Assembly (NCBI GenBank): GCA_035041965.1
Contig: JAPYMA010001498.1
Span: 141,213 to 205,212, forward strand
Reading direction: 5' to 3'
Length of the DNA: 64,000 bases
Origin: Anisakis pegreffii
Taxonomy: Eukaryota > Nematoda > Chromadorea > Rhabditida > Anisakidae
The notes beneath the pieces are model-generated. The model did no database searches. It had not been told where the DNA came from and saw nothing but the letters and a program-made list of their open reading frames with translations. Below are positions 14,901 through 27,763 of this stretch, in pieces (position 1 is the first letter of the stretch; every line of letters starts with the position of its first letter). Position numbers and translations under genes: made by a program.

Positions 14901-17900
14901 ATCCAGTAAATAGTAAATGCTACAGAATAAGAAATTGATTCGAACTGTGAATCGAAATGTGACGAAGTGAATGAGAAAAACTCATCAAGAGAATGGTATT
15001 CGCATGTAATAGCTATGAGAGTGAATACAACACGTCTGAAAAGAATGAGAATCCATCTGAATCAGTTTGAAGTGTGTCAGCATGTCATAGACAATAGCTT
15101 TTCATGCAATCATAATCAATTGCAATGATGAGCAACGCAACGGTCTAAGGAGAAGTCCAGCAATGTCGATTACCTTTTGATGATCTGGCAGACTATTGCT
15201 ACCATTATGAACATGCTAACAAAATTGAACATAACGGTCATCTGAACATAACATACGCGATTTCCATATTCAATGAGGGGAGGAGGGGGGGTAGCAATAG
15301 TCTGCCAGATCATCAAAAGAGGTAATGGAGCACCCGAACGTGAGAACCACTACTCTAGAGCACTGTTCAACTTTGGGAATGTTCTGTTATTTCTGTCAAA
15401 TCTGTCATTTGTAGCAACTCATTGGAGCTTGATCTGATCTTCTTCTGCATTCCAATGATCTGCACTGATTTGTTGCTTGATGAATTTTTGTTTGCTATTA
15501 GCCTAAGAACAACATTAGAAATTTCTCAGACGTTCCAGTTTGCATCATTCGAAAAATGTTCGTTATTGCACATTGGGCAGTTGAACTGATGTCTGAACAA
15601 TTGGTGAATGGAAGCATTCGTGTGAACGCCTAAAAATCGGTGCAAATTTTAGCGGAAACCGGTGCCATCAAGTCCAGTCGGCGGCACACGTCGCTGTTCG
15701 AGCGATAACGGCACAACCCGGCAGCACCATCACACTCATCACGCGCATCAACACTCCCATTATGCAATGAGCACTGGACTTGCAAAATGCATGCAGAATA
15801 CAGCGGTATGCCAATAGTACCAATCCAATCTTATATCATCTTTATTTCACGCTTTCACTTGAATTTCTTCGATCTTCAACCACTTCTTTTGTCTATCCTT
15901 TTCACTTATTCTCACACTACGATGCAGCTAGCTTTAAGTATCAATGGTATATGTCTTTGTTGTTTTTATTCGACAGGATTGATCCCTTCGCATAGTTTTG
16001 TTTTATTCGGTTCCAATCACACAGGTAGTAGATTCCATTAGGTAGTAGATTCCGTTGATCGTGCATATTTTTGAGAGAAACAAAAATTTTGAGATGCCTA
16101 ATTCTACTTGCTTTGAACCACGCTTTCGGAAATTACGCACTCTGTGCTTATGATAAGCACACAGTCTAGGAATTCAGTTCAGAGGTGTATTTTCATTTGG
16201 AGTTCGTAGTAGGCTAACGTTTAGGGGGTAGTTAGGTTCGAAAGAACACAGCATATACCTTTAGTGGCACAGAACTATAAGCTAACTCACGACTGCAGTC
16301 AGTGATCGTCAGAGATCAACGCAACGATTAGCAGTATGAAAATGTTCGATTTCAATGCCCGGTTGAAGCAGGCAGCTGGAATGAGCCATAACCTAACACC
16401 CGAATCAAGCAAATGCACCAAGGATGTCGTTTTTCTCAATAATATTCTGCATCCTTATTAGCAATAACGAATTTTTTGCTTCATTTAGCATTTTTGACAA
16501 ATTATTTCAGTTTTCAGCTTGAGAAATTTGCACTTGGCACTCTTCAAAGTGATTGTATATACAAATACTTTTGTAAGCAATATTTGACGGGATCAGTTTT
16601 AAAAGTCTCTTTATTGTAAAAGGCAATAGCCAATTTTGATCCTTTGATGATTGGCAGTTTGTGATCTCGAGATCGGTTCTGATCGAGACTCAATCGTTCA
16701 GTTGTATATCTAGTTTAAGCGATTCATTTCACTTGATTCGTGGACATCTATGAAGCAGCCAAGCGTCTTAAGAAACTAGCTCTAATTTCAAGTCAAGCTC
16801 TAACACTCAAGAAAGACTCAAAGGTTTGATGAGTCACAAACGAAAACTCAGGTGTTGTGTCGAGCCACCGCAGTCGGTCGAAAGAACACTTGGCATTCGA
16901 GAGTGGATGAATTTGATGAAGAGCTAAACGTGAGTTCGTGAATGTGCGAATGCCAATATAGGTGAATGATGTAATGGTGGTGATGAGTATGTGCTGTAAG
17001 AATGAGCAAAATCTCAGTTTATACTTCAGTCGAATTTGCATTTGATTCGATTCGTGGATGGTCCGTCTCCTAACAGAACTGATACTCGCATGCGTTATCG
17101 GTGGTTTGAACTGAAAGCATCAAGCAGTTTCTGTCAAAATTATTGCTGAGCATCAAGTAGATTTGCATCGATTGGTGGATTCCTCTTCGAGTGGACGGTG
17201 AAGATGCCTAAGCGGCTTGATCGTTTGGCTGTGTGTACACGTCAATTGACTTGAATCCTCCTCATTTCGTATTATAATCAGTATTTGTATACCACTCCAT
17301 CTTAAATTCCATCTGAACTGGTTGATTGACATTGTGTAGCTTTATTGGTAACGTACCCGAAAAAAATTTTTATTGCAAGTAGTCATTGTTTCGCAGTTTT
17401 GTGACTGTTATAAATCCACTGCAGATACTCCGAGATTCAGATACTTATCAGTTGATATCGAAAACCCGTGAACCACCTGATCTGTGAATTGAAATCCTGT
17501 TCAAGTGGCCACATCCGATTCTATGCTTTCAAATAATGGCATTTTAGAATTTCAGCATGACTGTTATGGTAGTAGCATGCATCGAATTTATCTCATCAAC
17601 ACTGATCAAGTCAAGCAATCGCGATATGCAGTCATCTGAAGATGCATAATGCATTCCTATTTTTCGTCAATTTCTTCCCGATGAACTCATTCCCAATTCG
17701 AACGTTAACGCTATTTCTTTTTCGTATAACGTCACTGAAAAATGCAGTATGTCGTTTTTAATGGTTGACTGATTCTAATCAACTTATATGAGTGTGGTAC
17801 GATCAGACTTTCAGTCACATGATCAGTTTAGGAGCATTTGACCTGTTTCAATATCTGGCAGATATACGAACATCTTATGATTTAATCCCTCTTCTCAACA

Positions 17901-19802
17901 ACAATTTTCATACTGTAGTTGTTTTTTTCATGGTAATGATGATGCGATGTTTGACAATTGAATGATATATTTTAAGCTATTTCCTAATGATTGCTGGCAT
18001 ATTGAATGGTGGTAATTGTATTGGTGCATTTTGAATGGATCAGAAAATTTGATTAGGTGTCTTACGAAGTTTTGATAGAGTTAACGATGAATGACAAAGG
18101 TTTGACAAGAGCATGTTTAGAGCACTTCTTATTTCGGGCGTTTTTTCTTTCGTCTGATTTGTCATGGTGTCGAGAATTTTAATTTTGATGCCATGATAGC
18201 AAGCAAGTACTTACACTCATTTCAAATAATGCCACGTTCAAGTTTTTTGTTTTTCTTGCATTTTTTTCGGAAAATTCGATTATGATTGATACTCTTCATT
18301 ATTGATTTGCATTCGTAATGCATGTTTCTCATTTGGTCAATTCAATTACTCGAACAAATGTACGTTTCTCGAATGCTTACATAAAGTCACCCTCAACAAT
18401 GATTTCATATTCAAGAACAACATTTTCATAAATTCCGTGCAGAACATGAGCCCTGCTTCGAGAATTTTTCATGTAGATTTTGCTGAAAATTTTGCTTAAC
18501 GCGATACTTTTCCTCCCTTCAAGCTTGCCCAATCCTCTCGTTTCGCATGACAACGGAAACCTCTTGTCCTTCAAATGTATTTCGGCGAATGCCGATTATT
18601 GCCATACATCTATCCCCATTTGAGTCGGAGGCTTAATGAACTTTGTAAGTGCTTAAACCCATAAATTAAAAGCAGATGTTTATGAAGTTTTAATTGACTC
18701 GGCTGCTGCTCTATGGATATCGTCTGTTTGCTCGCCGCTGTTGGATGCGATCGTTTTTTTTTTTGAATAACAAAATTGAGGGAGTATCATGATCGTAGTC
18801 ATGGAATATCCCCATTGGATGTCTCCAAATGTGATAAATCTGCCAAATTCAGGCTCTAATGTCAGCGACACCGCAAGTGAGCAGTTCGTTCTTCAATAAA
18901 TTCGACCCGTCAAAACCGTGTCAAAAGTGTGCAACTGCAAATGAATTCATTGCGAGACAAATCGATAAATGTAGGTCAATTAACTGCATTTTAACCCCCC
19001 GAAACTTTCAAACGAACATAAATTCCCTCACAGACATCTATCCACACTCATCTATCCATCGTCTCATATAATTGTTTTTTTCCGTTTTCTATCTAATTCC
19101 ATCTATTTTTTCCCTCACCAAAACGTAATTTGCACATCACTCGAAATGGTCAAGCAATTATTGCTACCATTAAGAGGCACCACATTCGAATAGTGCCAAT
19201 AAATAAAGCAACAACATTCATCCGCACAGAGGAATAAATGTTTCTCAAAATTGATGATGATGATAAAACAGGAAATTGCTTTATGGAATGTGCAAATTTG
19301 AATCGATCCGAAAACTGACGACAAATGTGAGAAAACAAGCAAAGAATATTTGCATTGTTGATTAGAAGATAAAATTCAATGAAAGGACAAAAGACGGAAT
19401 GTATTCATTGAACTGAGACAATGCGAACAAAATTTGTTGTTAGTGTACATAAAAGAACTTCAAATCAGAACTGAAATCAACTGAGCACGAGATAAATCAG
19501 TGTTGTTGTTGTTCGAGAACGATTACACAGTGAAGAAATAGTTGTTGAACACACTTCGAAAATAGTTTGAATGCACTTGAAATGTTTCAGTATTTCGAAA
19601 TGTGCTGGCTGCTACATTTGTTAGTGAAACTTGCTCAGATCTGGATCGTTATCTCTTCCAGAATCAATATTGATCGAGATGATATCAAAATGAGTAATGA
19701 CAATTTTCTTCAGATAGCCGAAGTGTCTTTCCGACCGTTTTTCTCATCTTCTCGGTATCGTATTGGCTTTATTATGTTTGGTTTACACGTGAAGAGGACT
19801 GA
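2933..19802 (+). CDS. Cys-loop ligand-gated anion channel subunit (nematode LGC type)
   Basis: Plasma-membrane subunit of a pentameric ligand-gated chloride channel. Exons: 2933-3127, 4122-4236, 8754-8821, 9648-9868, 10165-10283, 11252-11407, 11764-11978, 12395-12439, 12704-12829, 13747-13812, 15653-15805, 18853-18970, 19714-19802; all phases agree, about 561 aa. Visible features: an N-terminal signal-like hydrophobic segment; WHPDLYF (loop A) in the ligand-binding domain; the Cys-loop at about 219-233 (CMMDLQRFPMDKQEC); a loop-C cysteine pair; TM1 from about 306; TM2 carrying P-A-R at 337-339, the anion-selectivity signature; TM3 at about 379-395; a histidine-rich M3-M4 loop (exon 11, 9 His); and TM4 ending FTREED-stop. 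The ligand is unknown; nematode relatives respond to acetylcholine, amines, GABA or glutamate. The least certain part is exon 2: its donor (GTGGGT at 4237) is weaker than the adjacent GTAAGT but is the one that keeps frame. hAT elements sit in two introns. Confidence 0.88.
4771..4800 (+). mobile_element. End fragment of a hAT-like MITE family
   Basis: The 28 bases from 4771 closely resemble the left end of the complete MITE at 22377 (shared core CAATAGTGCGCT, preceded by a TGG-rich start). No matching inverted end was found downstream, so this is either a broken copy or one end of a longer element. It lies in the channel-gene intron after exon 2. Confidence 0.35.
7418..7481 (+). other. Exon-like segment in a channel-gene intron
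   Basis: A segment bounded by a good acceptor (GATCCAG) and a strong donor (GTAAGT). It begins with the same bases, GTAAAAG, in the same phase as the true exon 3 at 8754. In that frame it reads KSSIARQYLPVVIVTSF..., which loosely resembles the start of the ligand-binding domain. It ends in a phase that does not join to exon 3 or exon 4, so including it would break the frame. It may be a decayed duplicate exon, an unproductive (NMD-type) exon, or chance. Confidence 0.3.
7837..8610 (+). mobile_element. Non-autonomous hAT element, copy A
   Basis: A 774-bp element with hAT-type terminal inverted repeats (left CAGTGGTTTTCA, right TGAGAACCACTG) flanked by a perfect 8-bp target duplication GCTTAGAA at 7829-7836 and 8611-8618. 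It encodes no transposase. It shares most of its length with copy B (14487) and its right-hand part, inverted, with copy C (59557). It sits in the channel-gene intron just before exon 3. The perfect duplication suggests it is the youngest of the three. Confidence 0.85.
14487..15352 (+). mobile_element. Non-autonomous hAT element, copy B
   Basis: An 866-bp copy of the same family. The ends are CAGAGGTTCTCA and TGAGAACCACTA, and the flanking 8-bp duplication is imperfect (ATCTACAG against CTCTAGAG, 6 of 8), consistent with an older insertion. No transposase ORF is visible. It carries an internal 30-bp inverted repeat that copy A lacks. It is located in the channel-gene intron between exons 10 and 11. 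Confidence 0.82.
15174..15319. repeat. Perfect 30-bp inverted repeat inside hAT copy B
   Basis: The arms 15174-15203 and 15290-15319 are exact reverse complements separated by 86 bases, so transcribed RNA could form a long hairpin. Copy A lacks the left arm and has only a shortened form of the right. Copy C keeps a diverged right arm. It could be a nested foldback insertion or a derived internal subfamily feature. Confidence 0.85.
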
Positions 19803-19966
19803 TGAATGCCGGAAAAAAAACTCAACAACAAACACCGGAGCTGTTCCATGAAATTTGCGCCTATTCAGACGAATTTTTTGACTACCTGAGAGCAAACTCT
19901 GCATAAACTACGTCATATTATGCCTATCGATGCCCATTTTCAGTAATCCATCGTATGGGTTTCTAG

Positions 19967-20130
19967 TGCAAAATCTAATGTGGGAATGTAGAAGCATTAA
20001 GATTTTTCGATTTTCTCTTATCCTGATATTTGGCTTGTTATTTTGTTTTTATTGCATCGTTTATTGGTTCCAATCAAAAAGATTATCCGACAAAATCTCT
20101 ACGCATATCCAACTCCATTTATATGGATAA
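19967..20130 (+). CDS. Possible alternative last exon of the channel gene (second TM4-like segment)
   Basis: An acceptor TTTCTAG ending at 19966 would join in phase to exon 12 (ends 18970, phase 1). The resulting tail has 54 codons to a TAA: a basic stretch, a long hydrophobic segment (FSLILIFGLLFCFYCIVYWF) and a polar end. It resembles TM4 in position, length and in the basic residues before the helix (compare SRSVFPTVFLIF in the exon at 19714). AATAAA lies about 300 bases downstream (20432). Whether it is a mutually exclusive 3' exon, a relic of a duplicated TM4 exon, or a chance hydrophobic ORF cannot be settled from sequence. Confidence 0.3.
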
Positions 20131-23100
20131 GGACAGCTCATTCGTTCTCATTCATCACACCCAGCGGCCTTCCATTTAGTTTTGATAGTCAGCGTCGTGT
20201 TCTTGATCTCTGTATGATTTCGTCCCCATAAAATTCAATGTTTCTGTTACGTTTGTCTCCTATATGCAGTTCATCATTGAGCTTGAATGCAACCGTGTTA
20301 TGTATCCATTCTTATGTTATTTCAAAGCATTTTGAGGGAGTCTGCTAATGAAACACAATGCCTTCCTGAACGGTGGTATTTCATCGCGATTCACATTTTC
20401 GATCAACACCCTCATTTAATTTCATCATTTTAATAAAATTACCATCAGAATTCCACAGTTCCGACTCAAACTCTCATCAAATGACATTTTCAGCCACAGA
20501 ATAAAAATTATTCCTTCCATCAAATCTCAGTCCGACTCAGTCCTATAAACTCAACAAACTTTTTCAAGTTTTTGTCTTATCTGATGTCTCATTTGCATGT
20601 GAGTTTTGATTTTTTTCTTCGACGTGAATTTATATTTGAATGACATTTTCTGTGTTATAACAAATGTGTTTTTCATTCATTCCATTTGCATTCTCGAGAA
20701 TAAATTCGAGTGCCTACCAACCAGTCTTGTTGTTCACATGTAATAATTAACCTGACACAACAAATTTAAAAGTATTCAACATGTGTTTGCGGAAAAGAGA
20801 TACAAAATAGACTTACTTCAGTTGTAAATTACAGAAGAAAAATGGGAAATTTCGTGTTGATTCTATAAATTGCAGTTGATCAATTACCTCTTCATCAGAC
20901 TAATTGTGAGTAGCTCTACAAGCAGAAACTGCGGAATTGAGCTCACTGTTTGAAACATCAGTTACTTTGAATGAACTTCTTCAACGATCTCTTCGATGGT
21001 TGATATCCGATTTGATGTTTTTCAATAATCCCAAAATTTCAAGCAGCAGCTGGTTGCTTGTTGACGAATGGTTAGGACATCGAATCAGTTGACATTGAAA
21101 TTCAATAAGATCATATTGAAGTGTTCGCAGAAGCTTCTTTATTCACCGATTTTGGAGCATAACAAAGGTGATGATGTGCCACAATAGCAATAAAATGAAT
21201 AATAACTCTATCAAATATGGAAAGGGGATATGAAAACAAATCTTGTGGAAAATAGAGTGAAGTGCACAGCGCATAAGACTGAAATCTTTCCGCTTTCAAC
21301 GAATAACAACGAACGAACAACACCAAGCATCAATGTCGCACCATTACAAGCAATATTCAAGAATCGCTCAATCAACGACAATATTTGCAGATTCTGAGAA
21401 ATTTTTCAAAAATACATTAAAATTAAAATTCTTCATTGATAACGTCAAACAAAAAACGAAACGTAATGAAACTTTGTATAAAATATGATGTAATTAACGA
21501 ACGAATCATAGAAGCATCAAACATCACGTAATCATTTTCATGATGATATAGTTGTCAACATATTCATAAAGTTTTCCGGACAATGTAATTGGCAAAAAAA
21601 ACAGAAACAGACAGAGGAAATGAATATCAGACACCAAATATCAAATGGATAGCCTCGAACAGGAACTCTAAATAAAGGATAAAATGAACGAAACGAATCA
21701 GTAAAACTATGAGAGAATAATAAAACAACGAAAAACATGAAAAGGAACGAAGATAGGGTTGTATTCAAGAGTTGAAATGATAGTGGGTTTCTTGCATCTA
21801 ACATCAACAATCGCAGAAATACATCCAAAAAACTCTCCCGATGCGATTTCACGACAGCGAAGTATCACGAATCCACCTGCTGGCAGCTTATGGCTAGATA
21901 GTTTCACAAAGTTTTTTAAAACCATTTTCACATAAAATTTTTATGATCTGATCCGATTTTCACGATCTCATAAACAATAAACACGAAGTAAACCGCAATG
22001 AGAGGAAGTGCCCAAAGCAATGAATAAAACACCAAACAATGACGAATTTCGACTACATTCGTTTACTACACCGGAACATGCACACTAAATGGAAGAATTC
22101 ACAAATACGTTTCATAAAATCAACTGAATTTATAAAACAAATTCCATTATCCATTTGACAACCGTTCCATTCTCACAAATTTAAAACAATAACAACTTCA
22201 ACTCGACTGAACATCCGATTCATTGCTACAGTCAAAATAATTTAACGTTACTTCAATAAAATGGTTTGCCCATCGTGAAACATCAATTGGAAAGAAACGA
22301 AGCAATTCTCAATTCTTTACAATGTGCAATACAATAAGTTGAACTTGACTGCATGCACCCAACTATAACAGTGGCACAGAGATGGACAATAGTGCGCTAT
22401 CGCTACTAGCGGAATAACTATGTCGCTATGTTCTGCTCAGTAGGGATAACGTACTATTGCCCATCTTTGCAGTGACGGATAGGTGCACCAAAACTATTGT
22501 ATGATAGGTGATCACGTATGAAACAAAGTAAGAATGAGAATTTAGAAACAACCGTGCGATAGGGAGCAGCACAATGAAATGAAAATTATTTCAAGAAATT
22601 AATAACAAATCGAAACAAAACAAGATTAAAACAATATTTCTTTTTGAAAAATTTAAAATTGACTTCAAAAATATTGTTTGTCTAAAAAAAGACAACCAAC
22701 TATAAATCACAAGGCACAGTGTGTTTTTGCTGTTGAGCCGACAGATGGAAAATTATAGATTTGTACAATATTAGAATTGTGCATTAAATATACGGGGATC
22801 CAAAGCATGCTTTTCGTGTAGTTATCACGCACACAACTGGACTATGAAATAATACTATGAAATCACTGGGCATTGTTTGTTGATATTACGGAATTCTGTT
22901 GTAGCATTGAGGCCCAGCCAGAAGCTGTTAAATTGAGACGAACAGACGTTCAAAGGGGTTTCAGTTTGAGAGGAAGCAAAATTTCCAGCATACAACAAAC
23001 AGAGAAGAATGGAAATTCGTAGAAGGATATTTCAACAGACTCAGAATTTGGTTTCTATTTTTCTTTAAGATCCATAACGTTCATTCTAAAGTCAACCAGA

Positions 23101-23531
23101 CGTGAAATAGGGTAGAAGTTAATGGCGTTTATTACATATTATACGATTAGATAAATCCAGAGCGTTTGATTGAAAAATTCTGCTTGTTCATCACAAATTA
23201 CGCATAAAAGAGGAAAAACTTAGCCATTCCTAGAGTTTTAAAATTACACGTTATTCAACATAAATTTTCTTGACAAAAATATACTTCTACGTGAAGAAAT
23301 TTGCTAACAGAAATGAGCCACAACATAATTAATAATAAGAATAAAATAAAGCTTTGAGAACAATCAGCAGAGAGGCAAAGTGCTGAACAAAGCTTTTTGC
23401 AGTATTAACTTTAGCAATTTCTCAACAGATCAGATGTATTCCACAGAAAACGAGAGTTAGCTGGAGCTATGAGCATATTGTTTGCCGTTTGCGTCGATCA
23501 GAAACATCTCTCAACCGCTCGAATCTGTTCC
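20131..23531. other. Intergenic between channel and TFIIA genes
   Basis: No supported gene. The region should hold the 3' UTRs of the two convergent genes: AATAAA at 20432 on the plus strand and TTTATT at 23128 (AATAAA on the minus strand) are candidate poly(A) signals. Several short hydrophobic ORFs on the minus strand (for example 21538-21852) lack splice context or recognisable motifs. One complete MITE lies at 22377-22469. Confidence 0.5.
22377..22469. mobile_element. hAT-like MITE, 93 bp
   Basis: A short foldback element. Its left end (CAGAGATGGACAATAGT) is inverted at the right end (ACTATTGCCCATCTTTG), and pairing continues inward with mismatches for about 30 bases. The flanks CAGTGGCA (22369-22376) and CAGTGACG (22470-22477) match at 6 of 8 positions, fitting an old 8-bp hAT target duplication. 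It has no coding capacity. Confidence 0.7.
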
Positions 23532-26500
23532 TCACCACTCGGCTTCACCCGAACAACGTTGAAAGCAGTAATCTTTTCCTTGAATATGCATTATACCGTC
23601 TTTCAACGTGAACTTCCACTTGCTACGTGCGCGATGTACCTGTAAACGATAATAAGATAAAATTCAGTATATGAACCTTACAATCAGACTTCTGTAAGCT
23701 CAATTCTTCTCTCTGACGAAAACAAACATCTTATCCACTATAAAACTAGAAAGATCTCCGAGAAAACGGAGCAAAAAAAGATGGCACTACGATTAAAAAA
23801 GGTTCGCTCATAACTAATGAAGTCCGAAAAATCTCTCTCATGACATATTATTCGTAACTCAACATACTGTTTCAGAGAATCTCACGAAATCCCATTAAAC
23901 GACTCACATCTTCAACAAACTCTACAGAAATGCATAACATAAATGTAAATTACCTTCTCAAACTGACACATCACAACGTTATCTGCTTCGAACAACCTTT
24001 CCACATCCTCATCATCGCTCTGGTCATCGCCACTGTTCAATGGATCTTCCTCAACTACCTACAATATTCAATCAAAAATAACTTATTCAAATGAATACTC
24101 ATATCTACACACTTCATAAATACAGTGCACTGAATCAAACATATCTACTGATTGTGAGAGTATTTCAATGATCTCCCAACATTCCTGAACCCCATTTTGG
24201 ATTAACTTAAGAGTCGATACGCAGACATTAGATGAAATTATTAATATTATCTGAATGATTCCTCTCTACCACCGAGCGACTAATTAACCACTCAATACTT
24301 ATTGTTAGTAGAATTATCAGTGCTATCTACCCAATATCAGATGAAATAACTAACGTTATCTAGCTGAATAACTTATTCAAATGAATACTCATATCTACTT
24401 GTTGACAGAATCACTACTACTGCTCAAATGCAATCGGCATTATCTGATAAAAGTTATCAATGTCATCTACCCAAAATCACCCACTAACACTACAACACGT
24501 ACTTGTTCATCGTCATCATTCGCTGTGCCGTCGTCACCGATTCGATCGGCGATTCTCCTCAACGGATCGTCATCATCATCCTCATCGACGTCCTCCTCGT
24601 CAGATGACGAATCACTGATACGACTCGCACCATCCAATTGCACTAGTTGACGTGCTCGCTTACCCGTGCCTGCAATTCATTTACTCATTAACTCATACAT
24701 TCGCTTTACACACTTTAATTAGATGTATGTATTTGCATTTACATCTGCAAATGTCAGCGTCCGATCATTGCACAGTTGAATTTGTCACAATCTAAACGGC
24801 ACGTTATTCGTTCGTTCATTCATCTGCTTACATTCGATTTTAAAAATTAACGTTTCTACAATGCAATATGCTCACAATCCATCCACTGTCAATGATTCAA
24901 CAGAATTCAACTGTCATTTAATCATTACAAATTTATTTATCAGCAAATAATAAACTGAAATAAATGATGAGGAAGACCTTTTCGAGCAGCAGCAGCAGCA
25001 GCTTCGAGTTTGATCGTTCGTAATGCTTCAGCCATTTTCTGAATACCCGAAGAGCCGGGTTGATCATCGACACCGTCCACTTGTTGATCGTATTCTGTTG
25101 ACACGAATCCAGCCCCGTCCATCTGTGGCACTCCACTGGCGCTCTCAATTTTCGGATTCAACTGTCCATGAGCGGCGATTCTCCCTTGCTGCAGCATCGT
25201 TGCTGATGCCAGGGTCACTGGTATTTGTTGACCGTTTGCATTCACAATCATTACACTATTTGCCGGTCCACCTAAATTCGCTACAATGTTCAATCATTCA
25301 TTACTTGATTAGTAACTGCACCCAGAGGGATATTTTGTGGTTATCACTAAATGTGAAATATATTACCAAGTTGATGACACATCAATATTACCAATGAGAG
25401 GCGACATGATACGACATCGCCTTGGTGAGAAAATTTTAAAAAAATCAAAATAAATCTGTTCCAAACAGTGACAGAAACTTGGTTCTTACATGTGTTATCA
25501 TATCAGCAGAAAAAAAGATTACAATAGGTACCGAGATGGACAATTATACTGAACACCCCTCTATGAAAAACATTAACCTACTCTATCTCAAATCTCGCCA
25601 AAACCGTCAAAATGCAAATTCTCCACACCAACAAATGCAAACAAACAACTCACTATGCATGATATATTGCTGACCACCTTGTTGAATGATACGTGCACCT
25701 GGTCCAGGCTGGAAGGCGATCATACCCGAGGGAATTGTTGAGATGGTCGCTTGTGAGGTAGCTTGTCCGAGTTGTGGTCGTTGGAAACCAGCCGCCATCA
25801 CGTTCCGCTTAATATCGAACCAATATTAGAATCAGCAGAAAATTAGTTGTACCATATTACACCATCTTGACGAAAGTTTACGATTCGTTAAAAGAAAGAA
25901 AATTTCTGATGCGATCACTAAGATAATTAAAATGTTACATGAACATAACCACTCACAATCAGTCATAATCTGTTGCAATAAACTGGACACATTGAATCAA
26001 AATACCAGAACAAATCTGAGTGAAATGAATCAAACTTGGAAAAACTTGTTTTGAAAGATTTTTCGATAGTGTAAGCAATTCTCGATGGAAATCTTACATG
26101 TTGTAATTGAACAACTTGCGGCAGCGAATTTGGATCTGTGGTGATTGGCAGTGAACTGGCACTAATATACTGGACTTGTTGAACGGGTCGTTGGAGTTGC
26201 TGAGCTCCGCCTGCCCCTGAAGTGGTCTGCATTACCATCGTTGTAGGCTGGGTGCCTAGTTGAGTTTGTGCTGATTGAGCGGCTGAGGCTTGTTGAACAA
26301 GAATGTGCTGAAAGGAAACTGAACGTTATGAAATCGATTTGGTGAAAAAATAGAATAAAATCGAAATAAATCTGTTCTCAGTCACGACTAAACCTTGGTT
26401 CTACATAAATCAGTTTTCATAAAACATAATTAAACCTCTCACTACAGGCAAAAAGTTTCACGAAAACCTATCATAAATGTTTAGCTAATGAGTGAACTGC

Positions 26501-27706
26501 GAAAGAATTCAATCCACAAAACTCAACACTATCTTACGATCAGACTGCATTACTCACAGAAAATATCTCCAAATAATTTCAGCGATACCCTCAAACTGTG
26601 CTCTCGATCTTAACAATATCATCTTATCAGTATAAATTCAATCGCTACGCCAGTATCTAACCAATCAAACTGTAAATAGGTACTGTATTATAGTGCTGTG
26701 ATCAACCTTGTATCCGCCTTGTGACAGAGCACTGACCTGTCCGCCTTGTGCAATTCGAAGAGTGCTTCCAGCCGGAATTGTTTGCGGCGTAGCAATCATA
26801 TGCGTTGTCGTTGCAGTTGCCAATGAACTGCTGCTAGTTGCCGTACTCATATTATTATTGTTACTATTATTATTATTACTGCTACTGTTATTGTTGGCAT
26901 TATTGTTGTTATTGCTGTTACTATTATTGCCATTATTTGCAGAATTATTCGATGATGACATCGTTGTGGCGTTCGACGTTGACGACTGTGCCGGTAGCTT
27001 CATTTGTCGAATTGGTGGCGGTGCTACCGGTTTTGTACCTTCCAAATCCACACTCCCACTCGCCATCAACTTTTCTTCCCATTCCTAGAATTTACTCGAA
27101 AATTACTTCTGAACCGAAATGGCCTTCAAGTTGATGTATCAGTGGGCATCGAAATGATATCAGTTAGCATACAAATGAAGATAGTGATATCAAACGATGC
27201 AAATGACAAGAGTGATGATAAAATCCAGTGACCAATTAACCTTCTTGAGTTGTTGTAGCACATCCACATCGACATTCTCGTCCAAGAATGCCTCTTTCAC
27301 TTGACTTATCACATCATTGATCACACCTTTGTAAATATCCGCCTGAAACCATCATCGTCATCAAATGTTCCCTTCCCTTGAGAAGTTTAATTTCATCATG
27401 TTCACATTGAGTGAATACATTCTATTTAAGTGTTGTTGTTGTTATTCCCTTATTAATCATTAAAACTGGAAAGTGCGCTGTGATTTCCATTAGAACACGA
27501 GTCTGACACAACAGTGCCTGTCTCCACGCGACAGTCTCGTCTCTCATAATGGGCAGGTTGCAATCTTTCAATTGTGTGCATGTGCAATCATTTATTTCTG
27601 TGTCGTCTCAATGTTCTTATAATGGTCGTCATAAAACTAATAACAATAATAAATATCATGTATTCACTCTTCACATGAATAATATCACGAAAACGATATA
27701 ATAATG

Positions 27707-27763
<57 letters not shown>

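Noticed and set aside
16333..16427. Possible extra exon in the channel M3-M4 loop (FNARLKQAAGMSHNLTPESS)
   Set aside because: The acceptor TTAGCAG is good, but the open frame does not match the phase 0 boundary between exons 11 and 12.
21538..21852. Hydrophobic minus-strand ORF
   Set aside because: It is AT-driven Phe/Leu/Ser content with no splice context, start context or family motif.
26708..27088. Plus-strand ORF with a poly-Leu stretch
   Set aside because: It is the antisense of TFIIA exon 3; the Leu run mirrors the Asn/Ser codons of the real protein.
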